DNA of 64,000 bases from S012-135 sp964423785 (lineage in GTDB: Bacteria; Desulfobacterota; Desulfobulbia; Desulfobulbales; S012-135): NCBI GenBank assembly GCA_964423785.1, contig CAYRGZ010000001.1:21149-85148 (forward strand), written 5' to 3'. The notes below the pieces were generated by a model, which did not search any database, had not been told where the DNA came from, and saw only the letters and a program-made list of their open reading frames with translations. Position 1 is the first letter of the stretch, and each line of letters starts with the position of its first letter. This document shows positions 15,335-23,992 of this stretch, one piece after another. Made by a program: the position numbers and the translations under genes.

Positions 15335-16773
15335 TATGGCATCAGCATCCGGTGCCACATACGGATACCGGTATTCCGGCGGATGAGATCGGCGAGGGTC
15401 GCTTGCCACCTGCCGTTCTCGGCGCCGTGGTGCACTCCTTCGTGGTCGGCCCCTAGGATGAGGTCCTCGCGGCTGTATTCACGCCGATAAGGACTCGGAA
15501 TATATCGATCTGGCCCCCCTTCGTCCACCCAAACGCGGTATTTCCCCATGTGGTTCCATTCGGTGATGACCAGGTTTCCGACACGCAGCAGCAGCGCCGC
15601 ATGATCGGCCTGGATGCCGGGGCCGCGTTTGAGTCGCCCGTATCGGTTGGAGTCCCCCCCGAGCATCCGGCTCGCTTCGGGCACGATTTTAGGGTGTAAG
15701 ACGACCCAGGCATCCCGGATATGGCCGGCCCGCAGATAAGCGGTCCAGAAAGCCTTACGGTACTTCCAGTGCCGCCTTGCGGTCTCGTCCGTCCTGGCTA
15801 CGTACTCCAGCAGAAGAAAAAAGTCGTCCAAGGTTTCCTTTACCAGCCAACTCTGCACGACCGCTCGTGCTTCGCTCGAGACGCCCACCCATCCTCCAGC
15901 CCCGAGCCGTGGGTCTCCGAAATAGGCGAGCACGAACTCCTTGATCTGTTTTCGAAAGGGGTCTGGAAGGGTGCGTCGGGTGAAGGGCAGGAGTAAAGCG
16001 TGGGCTAGGCCGACCTTGAGGGCAGGCTGCTTGAAACGCAGTTCGTTCCCCGCAGCATTGGGAACCAGCGCAAAGGCAAGAAGCCTTTCGAGACGCTCCA
16101 GTCCGAAGTCGGCAAGACCCAGGCGCTGCTCGCAAAGGGCAAGGCCCCGCTCGAAGGCGGCCTCCACCAAACCCTGGCGGGAGAGGTGCCCAGTCAAGGT
16201 GGCTGCGGCGAGGTGTTTGTCGATCGAGGCCGTGCTGTCCAGAAGTTCGGTAATCAGTTTTTCTGGAGCGTCAGCGGCAAGAATGCCGAAACGTTCGTCC
16301 GCCTCGACGAGTCTCCTGCAACGCCGTTGTGTAGAGCCCGCGAGGAGCGTACGCACCCTCGAACGGACCGGATCGAAGATAGACGTTCCACGTGGATAGG
16401 CCTTCAGGAAGGCCTGGCAAAGGGCGATGATAACGTCAGGGATGGCTTCCTGGGTGACACGCTCAAGGTACGCTCGCAACAGTGACTCGTGTAGAGCAAG
16501 GGGATGTTGTCCATTCCAGTTTTCGAAGATTACCCAGGCCGCGAGACGCAGCTCCAGCCGGCTGAAATCTTGAAGGGACCTCTTTCGCTGTGCCACATCC
16601 TGCAACATCCGCCAAATTTCGTCCAGGTCCTGCCGAGAAGGGATCCTTACGGGGACTTCGGAAAACTGCGCGATGATCTGTTGGTGGGCCTGGGCGAGCT
16701 TTTTCGGCTCCCTGGGGACCGGTTCTCGGAATGGGAGACGCCAGTAGTGTAGTTGCTCCTTCAAGCTCGTCAC
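15334..16773 (-). CDS. zorC: ZorC, EH-signature protein of type I Zorya
   Basis: A 479-aa largely helical soluble protein. Its C-terminal block contains LVITEWNHMGKYRVW and LGADHEGVHHG then GRWQATLADLIRRNTGI, matching the conserved Glu/His pattern of the EH_Signature family that defines ZorC. In type I Zorya, ZorC works with ZorD downstream of the membrane motor and is reported to bind DNA. It starts within the zorB stop (ATGA overlap) and ends on the zorD start, so the four genes are tightly coupled. No enzymatic motif is recognisable. Confidence 0.9.
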   Translation of the reverse strand: MTSLKEQLHYWRLPFREPVPREPKKLAQAHQQIIAQFSEVPVRIPSRQDLDEIWRMLQDVAQRKRSLQDFSRLELRLAAWVIFENWNGQHPLALHESLLRAYLERVTQEAIPDVIIALCQAFLKAYPRGTSIFDPVRSRVRTLLAGSTQRRCRRLVEADERFGILAADAPEKLITELLDSTASIDKHLAAATLTGHLSRQGLVEAAFERGLALCEQRLGLADFGLERLERLLAFALVPNAAGNELRFKQPALKVGLAHALLLPFTRRTLPDPFRKQIKEFVLAYFGDPRLGAGGWVGVSSEARAVVQSWLVKETLDDFFLLLEYVARTDETARRHWKYRKAFWTAYLRAGHIRDAWVVLHPKIVPEASRMLGGDSNRYGRLKRGPGIQADHAALLLRVGNLVITEWNHMGKYRVWVDEGGPDRYIPSPYRREYSREDLILGADHEGVHHGAENGRWQATLADLIRRNTGIRMWHRMLMP

Positions 16774-17573
16774 AATCGTTTTTCCAGCTGTCGTATCACG
16801 GTGAGATCGGTACGAGGAGGTGTCATGATGAACCGTAGGTCGATGCGACGATTGGCCGCATCGGGAGTCGGTACCGGGTGGGGATGGCGTGGTCGCCCTT
16901 CCCCATAGCCGACGACACCGAATACCGGGAACCCATTCTGGTTCCGAAGCTCAGCAAGAGTTGGTTGCATGGCCAACACCATGGTGCGGTAGGTATACAT
17001 GGCGCGTTGGGCTGAGAGGTCCCAATTGTCGCGATAGCGTCCCCTCGTATAAGGGACATTGTCGGTATGGCCCTCAATGAAGACTGATTCCAACCTGCCC
17101 GCGTAGCGTTCGTCACATCTTTGTGGAGGAGTTGGTGCCGCCGCGTAACATGGGAGGATATCTTCGAGAACCGCAGCGATTACGGCCAATTTGCGCTTTT
17201 CAGGAGGCGGCAGTTCAGCTTTTCCACTCGGGAAGTGGATCGCCTGTTCGGTCAGGTGCAAGATGCCGTGCTCGGTGTCTACCTCCACCTGAATTCCTTG
17301 GGCCTCTAGTCGATGGCGAATGAGGCTCAACATATCGGCACGAAGGGCTCGGGTATTGGTCATATACTCAAGAGTTTTCGCCAATCGATCCCGCTCCTGC
17401 ATCGTTTTGGCCGTCTCTTTTTCGTGCATGGCGGTCGCCCTTTGAAAGCTTAGAACAAAGGCCATGAGAGTAATAATGAAGATAAAGAGCAGTGAAGCCA
17501 TCAAGTCGCTGATAGATATGAAGTAGTTTGCCTCTTCGCCTTCTGATAATGTTTGCTCCACGACTTCCTTCAT
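16770..17573 (-). CDS. zorB: ZorB, MotB/OmpA-like stator subunit of Zorya
   Basis: A 267-aa protein. A short cytoplasmic N-terminus leads into one membrane helix (about 24-44, LMASLLFIFIITLMAF) with an aspartate at its mouth (ISDLMA, D23), the expected ion-carrying residue of MotB-like proteins. A linker follows, then an OmpA-type peptidoglycan-binding domain with IEGHTDNVPY (about 167-175) and NWDLSAQRA. Two ZorB with five ZorA form an ion-driven inner-membrane motor that senses envelope perturbation by phage. It overlaps both zorA and zorC by 4 bp. Confidence 0.95.
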   Translation of the reverse strand: MKEVVEQTLSEGEEANYFISISDLMASLLFIFIITLMAFVLSFQRATAMHEKETAKTMQERDRLAKTLEYMTNTRALRADMLSLIRHRLEAQGIQVEVDTEHGILHLTEQAIHFPSGKAELPPPEKRKLAVIAAVLEDILPCYAAAPTPPQRCDERYAGRLESVFIEGHTDNVPYTRGRYRDNWDLSAQRAMYTYRTMVLAMQPTLAELRNQNGFPVFGVVGYGEGRPRHPHPVPTPDAANRRIDLRFIMTPPRTDLTVIRQLEKRL

Positions 17574-19348
17574 CGCTCAGTCCTCTGAATGGGCCATTGT
17601 CGCTGCCAGTCCAGTTTCGACACGGTTTGCTGCAAACGCGAGACCGCCTCAGTGAGATCCTCGCCTCCATCTCCAATCTCTTTGGCAACCCCAGCCAGCG
17701 TGGAGCTGATTTCCGCCATATAGCCACTCACCTTCGCCAAGAATTCTTCCCCTGCCTGGTGATAACCGTCCAACCATTCTTGCAATTCCCGGAAGGTGTG
17801 GGCCAAGGATTCGTCCACTTTGTCGAAACGGGCCTCATAGTTTTGCCAATTGGCCGTGAGTTGGTCTGCAATCTGCCGATAATCCTGCACAGCCCTTGCG
17901 ATGGAGCCTGCCGCCTGCTCCACTTCCTTAACGACTTCCCGGGCTTGGTTGACCGCCCCCTGGGCCTTTTCCGCTGCCTCGCAAAAAGCGGCAGCCGTCC
18001 GCTCCAGTGTGCCGTGAGACCGTTTACTGGAGGCGATCAGTTGATCAAGGTACTCCATGAGTTCCGTGGCGTTGCTCAGAACCGCTTGGATATCATCTGC
18101 GGAGTTGGAAAGATTGCCTACCGTTTCTTTGAACGTTTCGGTGGTTTTGTCGAGTTCCTCGGCCATCCTACCCACGGAGGCATCAAGCCGGGAGAACATT
18201 TTTTCGACCGAATCCGTGAATTCCTTCCGCAGTGTTGTAGCACTTTCCTCAAGGAGTTCGGCCATGCTTTGCGCAGAGTCTTCGGATTGCCGACGCATCT
18301 GCTCTTGTTGCTCGGTTACCGTTTCGATCTGCCGGGTAAGTATGGTCGAGAGGCCTTTGATGGTATCGGCCAGATCATGAAGTTCCTCCCCAGCGATTCC
18401 GTGGAGAGCCGTTATGAACTCGGTGGACAAGGTGCGCAAGCTCTCCTCGTCGGCCTGGGCTTGCTGGCGGCCAAATTCCTCGACCGCTTTCCACACCTTG
18501 TCGAGAGCCTTTGTTAATGGCGCAGTTACCGAAGCGTCTAACGTGCCAGGCATGGCGCTGGCGATGGCCTTCTCTAGAGATTCCTTGAGCTGGAAAGAAA
18601 GTTGTTCGGTGAACTGCTCCAACACCAACGATTGCTGTCGGCTTTGGCTCAGCATGTTCTGACTCAGCTGCTCAAGGGTGATTCTGCGTAGGCGCTTGTG
18701 CAGACCACTCACCCATTCCTGACGTAATCTACCAAAACGGTATAATCGGCGCTTCTCGAACCCCGAAAAGAGAAGCGATGTGATGAGTCCAACGATGGAG
18801 GTCAAGAAGGCCAACGAGGCTCCTCCCAGCAGGTGTTGCAAGGCTACGTGCGCCAGTTGCGGCTTTGCGAGACCATTGCCAGCGAGATGAATACCCCCAG
18901 CAAGGCCCACGAATGTTCCCAGAATACCGACACCGGTTAAGAGGTTGGGAAGCGCATTGTAATATCGAAGATTGATCTGACTGCGCAACAGAGCATCCTC
19001 GGAGAAGAAGGCCGCTGCGCTCTGGGAATGGTAGATCACGGTTTCAGGATCGACCGCCGTTGGAAATAGCAAGGTCTCCCTGAACTCATTCCATGAATTC
19101 CGTAAAAAATCCATTTTGCTAATACTTTCATCTAATTCATGGAATCGTATAGCCATGTCATTCGCATCATCAAATTTTTCAAGTATGCTATTTGCTTCTC
19201 TCATGCAATGAAGAATAGGGTCGAAGATGTTTTTGAATCGCCAACGTGAATAGATAAACCATAAAAATATAATAATACAAAATATTAGGATGCCCCATAG
19301 AGAGGTGACTGCTCTCGCAAGAAAATCGATGATGTCGAGGAAAATCAT
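17570..19348 (-). CDS. zorA: ZorA, MotA/ExbB-like motor subunit of Zorya
   Basis: A 592-aa protein. Three membrane helices are visible (about 17-34, 134-156 and 174-196); the last two carry the MotA/TolQ/ExbB proton-channel pattern NLLTGVGILGTFVGLAGGI and GGASLAFLTSIVGLITSL. From about residue 230 to the end the protein is nearly all helical heptad-rich sequence, the intracellular tail that distinguishes ZorA from MotA. This tail would span tens of nanometres if it is one helix. The first 300 bases are clearly AT-richer than the rest. No good ribosome site precedes the ATG, and the region just upstream is IS21-derived, so the native promoter may be lost. Confidence 0.94.
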   Translation of the reverse strand: MIFLDIIDFLARAVTSLWGILIFCIIIFLWFIYSRWRFKNIFDPILHCMREANSILEKFDDANDMAIRFHELDESISKMDFLRNSWNEFRETLLFPTAVDPETVIYHSQSAAAFFSEDALLRSQINLRYYNALPNLLTGVGILGTFVGLAGGIHLAGNGLAKPQLAHVALQHLLGGASLAFLTSIVGLITSLLFSGFEKRRLYRFGRLRQEWVSGLHKRLRRITLEQLSQNMLSQSRQQSLVLEQFTEQLSFQLKESLEKAIASAMPGTLDASVTAPLTKALDKVWKAVEEFGRQQAQADEESLRTLSTEFITALHGIAGEELHDLADTIKGLSTILTRQIETVTEQQEQMRRQSEDSAQSMAELLEESATTLRKEFTDSVEKMFSRLDASVGRMAEELDKTTETFKETVGNLSNSADDIQAVLSNATELMEYLDQLIASSKRSHGTLERTAAAFCEAAEKAQGAVNQAREVVKEVEQAAGSIARAVQDYRQIADQLTANWQNYEARFDKVDESLAHTFRELQEWLDGYHQAGEEFLAKVSGYMAEISSTLAGVAKEIGDGGEDLTEAVSRLQQTVSKLDWQRQWPIQRTER

Positions 19349-19355
19349 ACCGTCA

Positions 19356-19722
19356 GTCCGTAAACTTTCACGTTGTCGGCTATCCGATGGGCGGCTGGGT
19401 TCGACAGTTCCAGCTAGTCCTGGGTTTTCGGCCGAAAATCAAGACCCCGGCGCAATCCCGCTTCTGGCGTGGGGTTCGGCTGGCACGATTTTTTCGCGTG
19501 TGCCTACGTCATTGCACCTGTTTTCTGCACTCGGTCATTCGCTCCGCTCACCACCTGCTGAATCCCGAAAACCCGCTTGGGGAGCGGGATTGCGAGCGAT
19601 TTGAGCAAGCTGACCGCCCCCTTGGGCAGCTCGTTTGCCTGAATTGCGTATTCCGATGAAAATGATCACCCATTCCGACGAAATCGATCACCGTGCGGAG
19701 CGAAGCGGCGCTGGTGGAAAAA
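19356..19722. other. Non-coding gap between zorA and the chimeric transposase
   Basis: 367 bp without a gene. It includes the IS21 terminal repeats (19650-19692) and a segment near 19527 (CGGTCATTCGCTCCGCTCAC) also found inside family 1 copy F. A motif of about 15 bp (AAAATCATACCGTCA) sits at both edges, at the zorA start codon and at the istB stop. I see no convincing promoter for zorA. Confidence 0.5.
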
Positions 19723-20121
19723 TCATACCGTCAAGTGATCGTTTTCAGCAAGTGGCGACCGTATCTTCCGTTGTGAGTCTCCCTTGAGTTTCAGCCGATG
19801 GGCGTTGTGAATGATCCGGTCAAGGATAGCATCGGCGAGAGTGGGGTCTGGTATGCGCTGGTGCCACTCGGCCACCGGTACCTGGGTCACCAGGGCGGTG
19901 GAGTTCACGTTGTAGCGATCATCGAAAATTTCAAGGAGATCCCTTGCCTGGGCGGCTGAGAGTGGATCTCGCAGCCAGTCGTCGATGATGAGGAGGTTGA
20001 ACTTGGCCAGTGTGTTGAGCAGCTTTGGGTAGGACCCGTCGGCGTGACTCTGGGTCAGCTCCTGGATGAGTCGCGATGTCCGGGCATACCGGACGGTGAG
20101 TCCTTGGCGGCAGGCGGCCTG
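19600..20121 (-). mobile_element. IS21-family remnant (istB 3' end and element terminus)
   Basis: Reading leftwards on the minus strand, the 132-codon C-terminal part of istB (20121 to 19723) is followed by the non-coding terminus with two 21-bp repeats ending GATCACC (19650-19692). Such multiple terminal repeats are the transposase-binding sites of IS21 elements. istA and the istB N-terminus, including its Walker A, are missing; IS1634-type sequence is joined in their place. Confidence 0.7.
19650..19692. repeat. Two 21-bp IS21 terminal repeats
   Basis: Positions 19650-19670 and 19672-19692. Both read ATTCCGAYGAAA then a variable pair, then GATCACC, separated by one base. They agree at 18 of 21 positions. 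Confidence 0.75.
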
Positions 20122-21512
20122 GCGTTCCATCATGCGCTCCAGCAAGAGGGCCAGGACGCAGATTTTCACATGGGCCTCGATACGCCGGGGAAGCCAGTGG
20201 TAGACCGGCATGATCTTCAGCTGGGTGCGCTTGAGCGACCGAAAACACCGCTCGATCACCATGAGCGAGCGGTAGCCTGTGGCCGCATCCTCCACCGTGA
20301 GCGTGGGGTCGTTGGTTTCAACCACCCACTTGCCGTCGTACCGCTTCGCATCCTGGACCGCTTTGCGGTCAATCCGGAGCTTGCCCTTGTCGGTCACCGT
20401 GAGATAGGGACCGAAGCGGCGGGAGGCCAGCAGCTCCACCGCCCACTTGCGGGAGGCATCCCGGTCCTTGTGCCGGGCGAGCTCTTCTTCGAGCAGATGG
20501 ACGATCTCCGCCCGGTGCTCCTGCTGCCGCTTGGCCTCCTGCGGGTTGAAGCACAGGACGTAACGCTTGCCTGTGCTCACGACGACTTCCTTGGCGAACA
20601 GGTTCTCGCTGATCTTCCGGTACCGGCCCGGGGCGGAGAGGACTTCGTCTCCGATCTCCTTGACGCTGCGCATCCGGCTGGCCAGGAGATAGGTGCCGCA
20701 CGCCTTGGCGAGTTCCTTGCGGTTCCCCGCCGAGTTCATGCCGGCGTCGGCCACGAACAAGGCCCGTCCCAGGTTCCAGCCGCGCAGGTCCTTCTTGACG
20801 GTTTCGACCGTCGTGAAATCGGACGTATTGCCGGGGAACACCCAACTCTTGACCGGGAACCCCTCGCGGGTGACAGCCAGGGCCACGACCACCTGGGGCG
20901 CCCAGAAGCCCTCCTTGGCATGACCATACCGGCGCAGTTCGTCTTCCTCGTCCACCATGAACGAGACCGTGGTGGTGTCGTAGAAGATCACGTCCACGGT
21001 GAGGTTCATCAGGTTTGCAACCTGAAAGAAGATCTCCCGCTCGATCTCGGCCGCATGCTCGGCCAGTACGTTCATGGCCTCGTACATCTGCCGCAGCTTC
21101 AGGTCCTGACACTCCGGCAAGTACACCGTATCGAGCCACCGCTCCCAGACGCCGAGCTTCGATTCCGGCTGACAGAGCCGATTGGCCACCATGGCCAAGA
21201 GCGCCTTGTCGTACGGCACGTTCTTGCTCCGGGAAAGCCGACGTATGGTCTTGCCGATACCGAGGCGTTCCCAGAGGACCGCCGTAGCCACGACCGTGCC
21301 GTACTCCAGGGTCCTCTTGAGCTTGACGTCCTTGGGCAGGCAGCCCGCTCGCAGTCCTCGTCCTTGGCAGGGTCGATCACCTCGACACCGCAGACCCGGG
21401 CGATGGAGCGGCAAAGCCGGACCAAGGCCTCGCGGTCCAACTGATCGGCGCGGCCGAAGTTGCGGAACTTTCTATCCGGTTGAAACGACGAGAAAAAATT
21501 TCGCGGCCCCAT
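19723..21512 (-). pseudogene. Chimeric transposase: frameshifted IS1634-type fused in frame to IstB C-terminus
   Basis: The N-terminal portion from 21512 (MGPRNFFSSFQPDRKF, LDREALVRLCRSIAR) continues in another frame from about 21350 (GCLPKDVKLKRTLEYG), so there is a frameshift. The IS1634/DDE core follows: DVIFYDTTTVSF, LFVADAGMNS, and GYRSLMVIERCFRSLKR with the catalytic Glu region. At about codon 431 of the long frame (near 20121) the protein turns into IstB: QAACRQGLTVRY, LLIIDDWLRDPLS (Walker B) and PTLADAILDRIIHNAHRLKLKG. The two families are unrelated, so this is a recombination or insertion junction that happens to stay open. Neither activity should be intact. Confidence 0.8.
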
Positions 21513-21525
21513 AAAAGTCGACCTA

Positions 21526-21561
21526 CAAACCGAAAACTCTGGCCAAACCGAAAACTCCGGC
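21526..21561. repeat. 18-bp tandem repeat upstream of the IS1634-type sequence
   Basis: CAAACCGAAAACTCTGGC followed directly by CAAACCGAAAACTCCGGC, with one difference. It lies just outside the transposase 5' end, so it may be part of the IS1634 terminus (transposase-binding sites). Confidence 0.6.
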
Positions 21562-21579
21562 CGGACAAGGACAAAGTAT

Positions 21580-21614
21580 AGCCCCTCTCGGTGATACCGG
21601 AAGGGGCTTTTTTT
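21580..21614 (+). terminator. Strong intrinsic terminator near the right island end
   Basis: AGCCCCT stem pairs with AGGGGCT around a 15-base loop that itself can pair (CGG/CCG), followed by six T. No plus-strand gene precedes it now. It may have insulated the element or belonged to a deleted gene. Confidence 0.75.
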
Positions 21615-21626
21615 GGTTTTCGTGCC

Positions 21627-21655
21627 GTAAAAAGTGGGGACAGAGTGGGGACTGG
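21627..21655. repeat. 29-bp terminal repeat, right copy (candidate integrase arm site)
   Basis: Identical to 9882-9910, in the same orientation. Here a third partial unit follows (TGGGGAC directly after the second AGTGGGGAC). It lies 57 bp inside the right attachment repeat; the left copy is 111 bp inside its end. Confidence 0.6.
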
Positions 21656-21712
21656 GGACCGAAAAGGCGAAAAGTCCTTAGCGGAATAGGGCTGCTAACT
21701 CCTTGATTTTAT

Positions 21713-21789
<77 letters not shown>

Positions 21790-21879
21790 GCGTCGGTCGG
21801 CAGTGCAGGACGACGAAACGCTCAACTACTAGCACGCCGCCGGGGAATTTGCAACTGCAAGCATCGCCGGCGTGGAAGA

Positions 21880-22701
21880 TTACCGTTGGCAGGAAGGACA
21901 AAAGAATGTGGATCGGCCGGCGAGTCGTATGCGCGCAACCGGTTGGCCGCAGGCAGGGCAGGGGGCGTCGTGGCGACCGTAGACCGCCAGGGTGAGCTGG
22001 AAATAGCCCGGACGGCCGCTGGCATCAACGAAGTCGGCAATAGTGGTGCCTCCCTGGTCGATGGCCGCCTGGAGCACTCGGCGGGTGTGGCGCACGAGAC
22101 GCTGCCATTCACGGTCGTCGATGTCGCTTACTGGCCGGGTCGGTGCGATCCCGGCGGCATGGAGGATCTCGCAGGCATAGATGTTGCCGATGCCGGCTAC
22201 CACCCGGCCGTCCATGAGAAAGCTTTTTACCGGCTGGCGGCGGCCGGCGGCGCGTGCCTGCAAATAAGCGGCTGTGAAATCCGCCGCCAGTGGTTCGGGG
22301 CCGAGATCAGAGAAGAGTGCCTGCCAGTCGTCCCCTGGGGGAACCAGGCGGAGGGAACCGAAGCGGCGGGGATCGGAAAAGCGTAGTTCCATGCCGTTGT
22401 CGAGTTTGATGCGGCAATGTTCGTGTGCCAGGCGTTTGGCCGAGGCCGGGAGCACGCCGAGCCGTCCCGTCATGCCGAGATGGATGATGAGCACGGCGCC
22501 GTTGTCGAAAAAGAGGAGCAGGTTCTTGCCCCGGCGGCCGGTATCCTGGCAGCGGCCACCGATCAGCCAGCGGCGGATGGCCGTCCGGGGCACCGGCAGT
22601 CGCAGCCGCTTGTTGGAAAACCCTATTCCGCGCACCACTCGGTTGGCAATCAGGGGATCGATCCCCCGGCGCACTACCTCTACTTCGGGCAGTTCCGGCA
22701 T
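21880..22701 (-). CDS. mutM: Formamidopyrimidine-DNA glycosylase
   Basis: A 273-aa base-excision repair glycosylase/lyase that removes 8-oxoguanine and formamidopyrimidines. PELPEVEVV supplies the catalytic Pro2 (after Met removal) and Glu3. Lys in NKRLRLPVPR matches the beta-elimination region, IHLGMTGRLGV is conserved, and VAGIGNIYACEILHAAGI is the H2TH motif. The C-terminal zinc finger CPACGQPV...FFCPSCQR closes the protein. The ORF is open further upstream but MPELPEVE is the invariant start. Confidence 0.97.
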   Translation of the reverse strand: MPELPEVEVVRRGIDPLIANRVVRGIGFSNKRLRLPVPRTAIRRWLIGGRCQDTGRRGKNLLLFFDNGAVLIIHLGMTGRLGVLPASAKRLAHEHCRIKLDNGMELRFSDPRRFGSLRLVPPGDDWQALFSDLGPEPLAADFTAAYLQARAAGRRQPVKSFLMDGRVVAGIGNIYACEILHAAGIAPTRPVSDIDDREWQRLVRHTRRVLQAAIDQGGTTIADFVDASGRPGYFQLTLAVYGRHDAPCPACGQPVARIRLAGRSTFFCPSCQR

Positions 22702-22747
22702 CGGTTGCTCCCACTTCGTCGTTGCCGAATATCGCAAGGATACAAGT

Positions 22748-22790
22748 AAAAACACCCCGGCTGGGAAAAGCAACCCGCCGGGGTGTTTCG
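22748..22790 (-). terminator. Intrinsic terminator after the cytochrome gene
   Basis: AAACACCCCGGC pairs with GCCGGGGTGTTT around a loop of about 17 bases. On the minus strand it ends in TTTTTAC, directly downstream of the cytochrome gene and before mutM. The other strand also carries a short T run, so it may work both ways. Confidence 0.8.
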
Positions 22791-22808
22791 TTTCCGTACG
22801 AGACGCGT

Positions 22809-23129
22809 TCACTCTTTGCCGAGGCTTTGGATATACATCTTGAGCGATCGCATTTCCACTTTGCGGCCGTCGATTTTCTGACCTCCTAAGGGGCCGGTGA
22901 TGCACCGGTTGATCATTTTGGAGAGGTTTTTCTTGCTGCCGGCGTGTTCCAATCCCTTGCCGTTTTCATGGCAGCTGTTGCAACTTTTTTCATTTGTGGA
23001 GCCACCAAGAGTTGAATCGTTGAAGAGTTTCTTGCCCAGTTCTACGGATGATTCGGCACACAGGCCAGGGACTGCCGTGCCGATACCTAAGGCAATGAAG
23101 CCAGTTATGGCGACCAGTTTCTTGTTCAT
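22809..23129 (-). CDS. Small periplasmic monoheme c-type cytochrome
   Basis: A 106-aa protein. The signal peptide is MNKKLVAITGFIALGIGTAVPGLCA, cleaved about residue 25. One CNSCH heme-attachment motif follows (about 49-53), and SLKMYIQSL at the end resembles the C-terminal helix of class I cytochromes. A methionine suited as the sixth ligand is present in KKNLSKMIN or EMRSLKM. It would carry electrons in the periplasm; the partner is unknown. The start is fixed by AAAGGAGG seven to eight bases upstream. It has its own terminator, so it appears monocistronic. Confidence 0.85.
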   Translation of the reverse strand: MNKKLVAITGFIALGIGTAVPGLCAESSVELGKKLFNDSTLGGSTNEKSCNSCHENGKGLEHAGSKKNLSKMINRCITGPLGGQKIDGRKVEMRSLKMYIQSLGKE

Positions 23130-23339
23130 AGACTTCCTCCTTTGGGCTGAATGAAATGAAGGGGTTATCAAGAATTATGATAGGCGATGCCCTTGAAAAA
23201 GGCAAATGAAAAACCTGATCAAGGAGTTCTCCAACCCCTAAAGAGTGACATGATGGTTCTGGAAGAATGGCGCTTTCTGGGAAGCGGAAAATTCCGCAAA
23301 ACCGGATTCGCAAAACCGGAAAGGGAAGGGCGGAGACGG

Positions 23340-23864
23340 CTACAGGTTGAAATGGTGATGGAGTTCTTGGGAGATGGTGTTGTCGACAAAGGAAAGTCCG
23401 GCCCGATACCGGCCGCTTTCTCGATCCGGAATACTCCAGCGCACCTCGCCGATGCCGGAGAACCGTTTATTGTGCTGGGGAGAGAGAAGTTGGAAGTGCA
23501 GGACTCGCGCGAGGGGCAGTTTTTTTGCGCTTTGCAGGCCGAGTCCTCCAAGGCTGAGATCAATGGTGATCGCGTCGCTGTCGATGATGTCCACCGGCTT
23601 GCCGTGGGCGTCGCAGCTGGAGAGGACGAGGGGGAGTCGATTGCGATGACGGGGAAAATGCCGGCGGCTGTCCTGGATCGCCTCTTCTCTCGCTGTCTGC
23701 CTGAGTAGTTGGCGGCCGCGGAGATACTGCTGGCATTCGGGGAAACGGGGCGTCTTGCAGAACTCCTCCATGTGTTCCGGCAGCGGGATGTATAAACCAC
23801 CTTTGGTCATCGTGCAGGTTCCGTCACTGACCGTTTGGAAGTAAGGGCAATTGTTCTGTTTCAT
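23340..23864 (-). CDS. PilZ domain protein (c-di-GMP receptor)
   Basis: A 174-aa cytoplasmic protein. The N-terminal 60 residues contain scattered cysteines (NNCPYF, GTCTM, EEFCKTP, FPECQQY) that could bind metal. The PilZ domain begins about residue 70 with RRHFPRHRNRLP, the RxxxR c-di-GMP-binding motif, and DLSLGGLGL is the matching (D/N)xSxxG motif. Both halves of the ligand site are present. It is transcribed from a sigma-54 promoter about 110 bp upstream, next to a sigma-54 activator gene, which suggests a role in the motility or surface switch. The target is unknown. Confidence 0.88.
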   Translation of the reverse strand: MKQNNCPYFQTVSDGTCTMTKGGLYIPLPEHMEEFCKTPRFPECQQYLRGRQLLRQTAREEAIQDSRRHFPRHRNRLPLVLSSCDAHGKPVDIIDSDAITIDLSLGGLGLQSAKKLPLARVLHFQLLSPQHNKRFSGIGEVRWSIPDRESGRYRAGLSFVDNTISQELHHHFNL

Positions 23865-23973
23865 CGAGGAGCGTGGATTAGACGGTTGAAGACTGGCAAA
23901 CATGCCAGCATGCAAGCGGAGGGCGTTGGCCCGTTCGCATATTCTTGCAGGATATGGACGTGTATTTTATTCC

Positions 23974-23989
23974 AGCAAGGTTTGTGCCG
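23974..23989 (-). promoter_or_regulatory. Sigma-54 promoter for the PilZ gene
   Basis: The minus strand reads CGGCACAAACCTTGCT: GG and GC are separated by exactly 10 bp, with GGCAC at -24 and TTGCT at -12, close to the TGGCAC-N5-TTGCW consensus. Expected transcription start is about 23962, some 100 bp before the PilZ start codon. Confidence 0.75.
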
Positions 23990-23992
23990 GTC

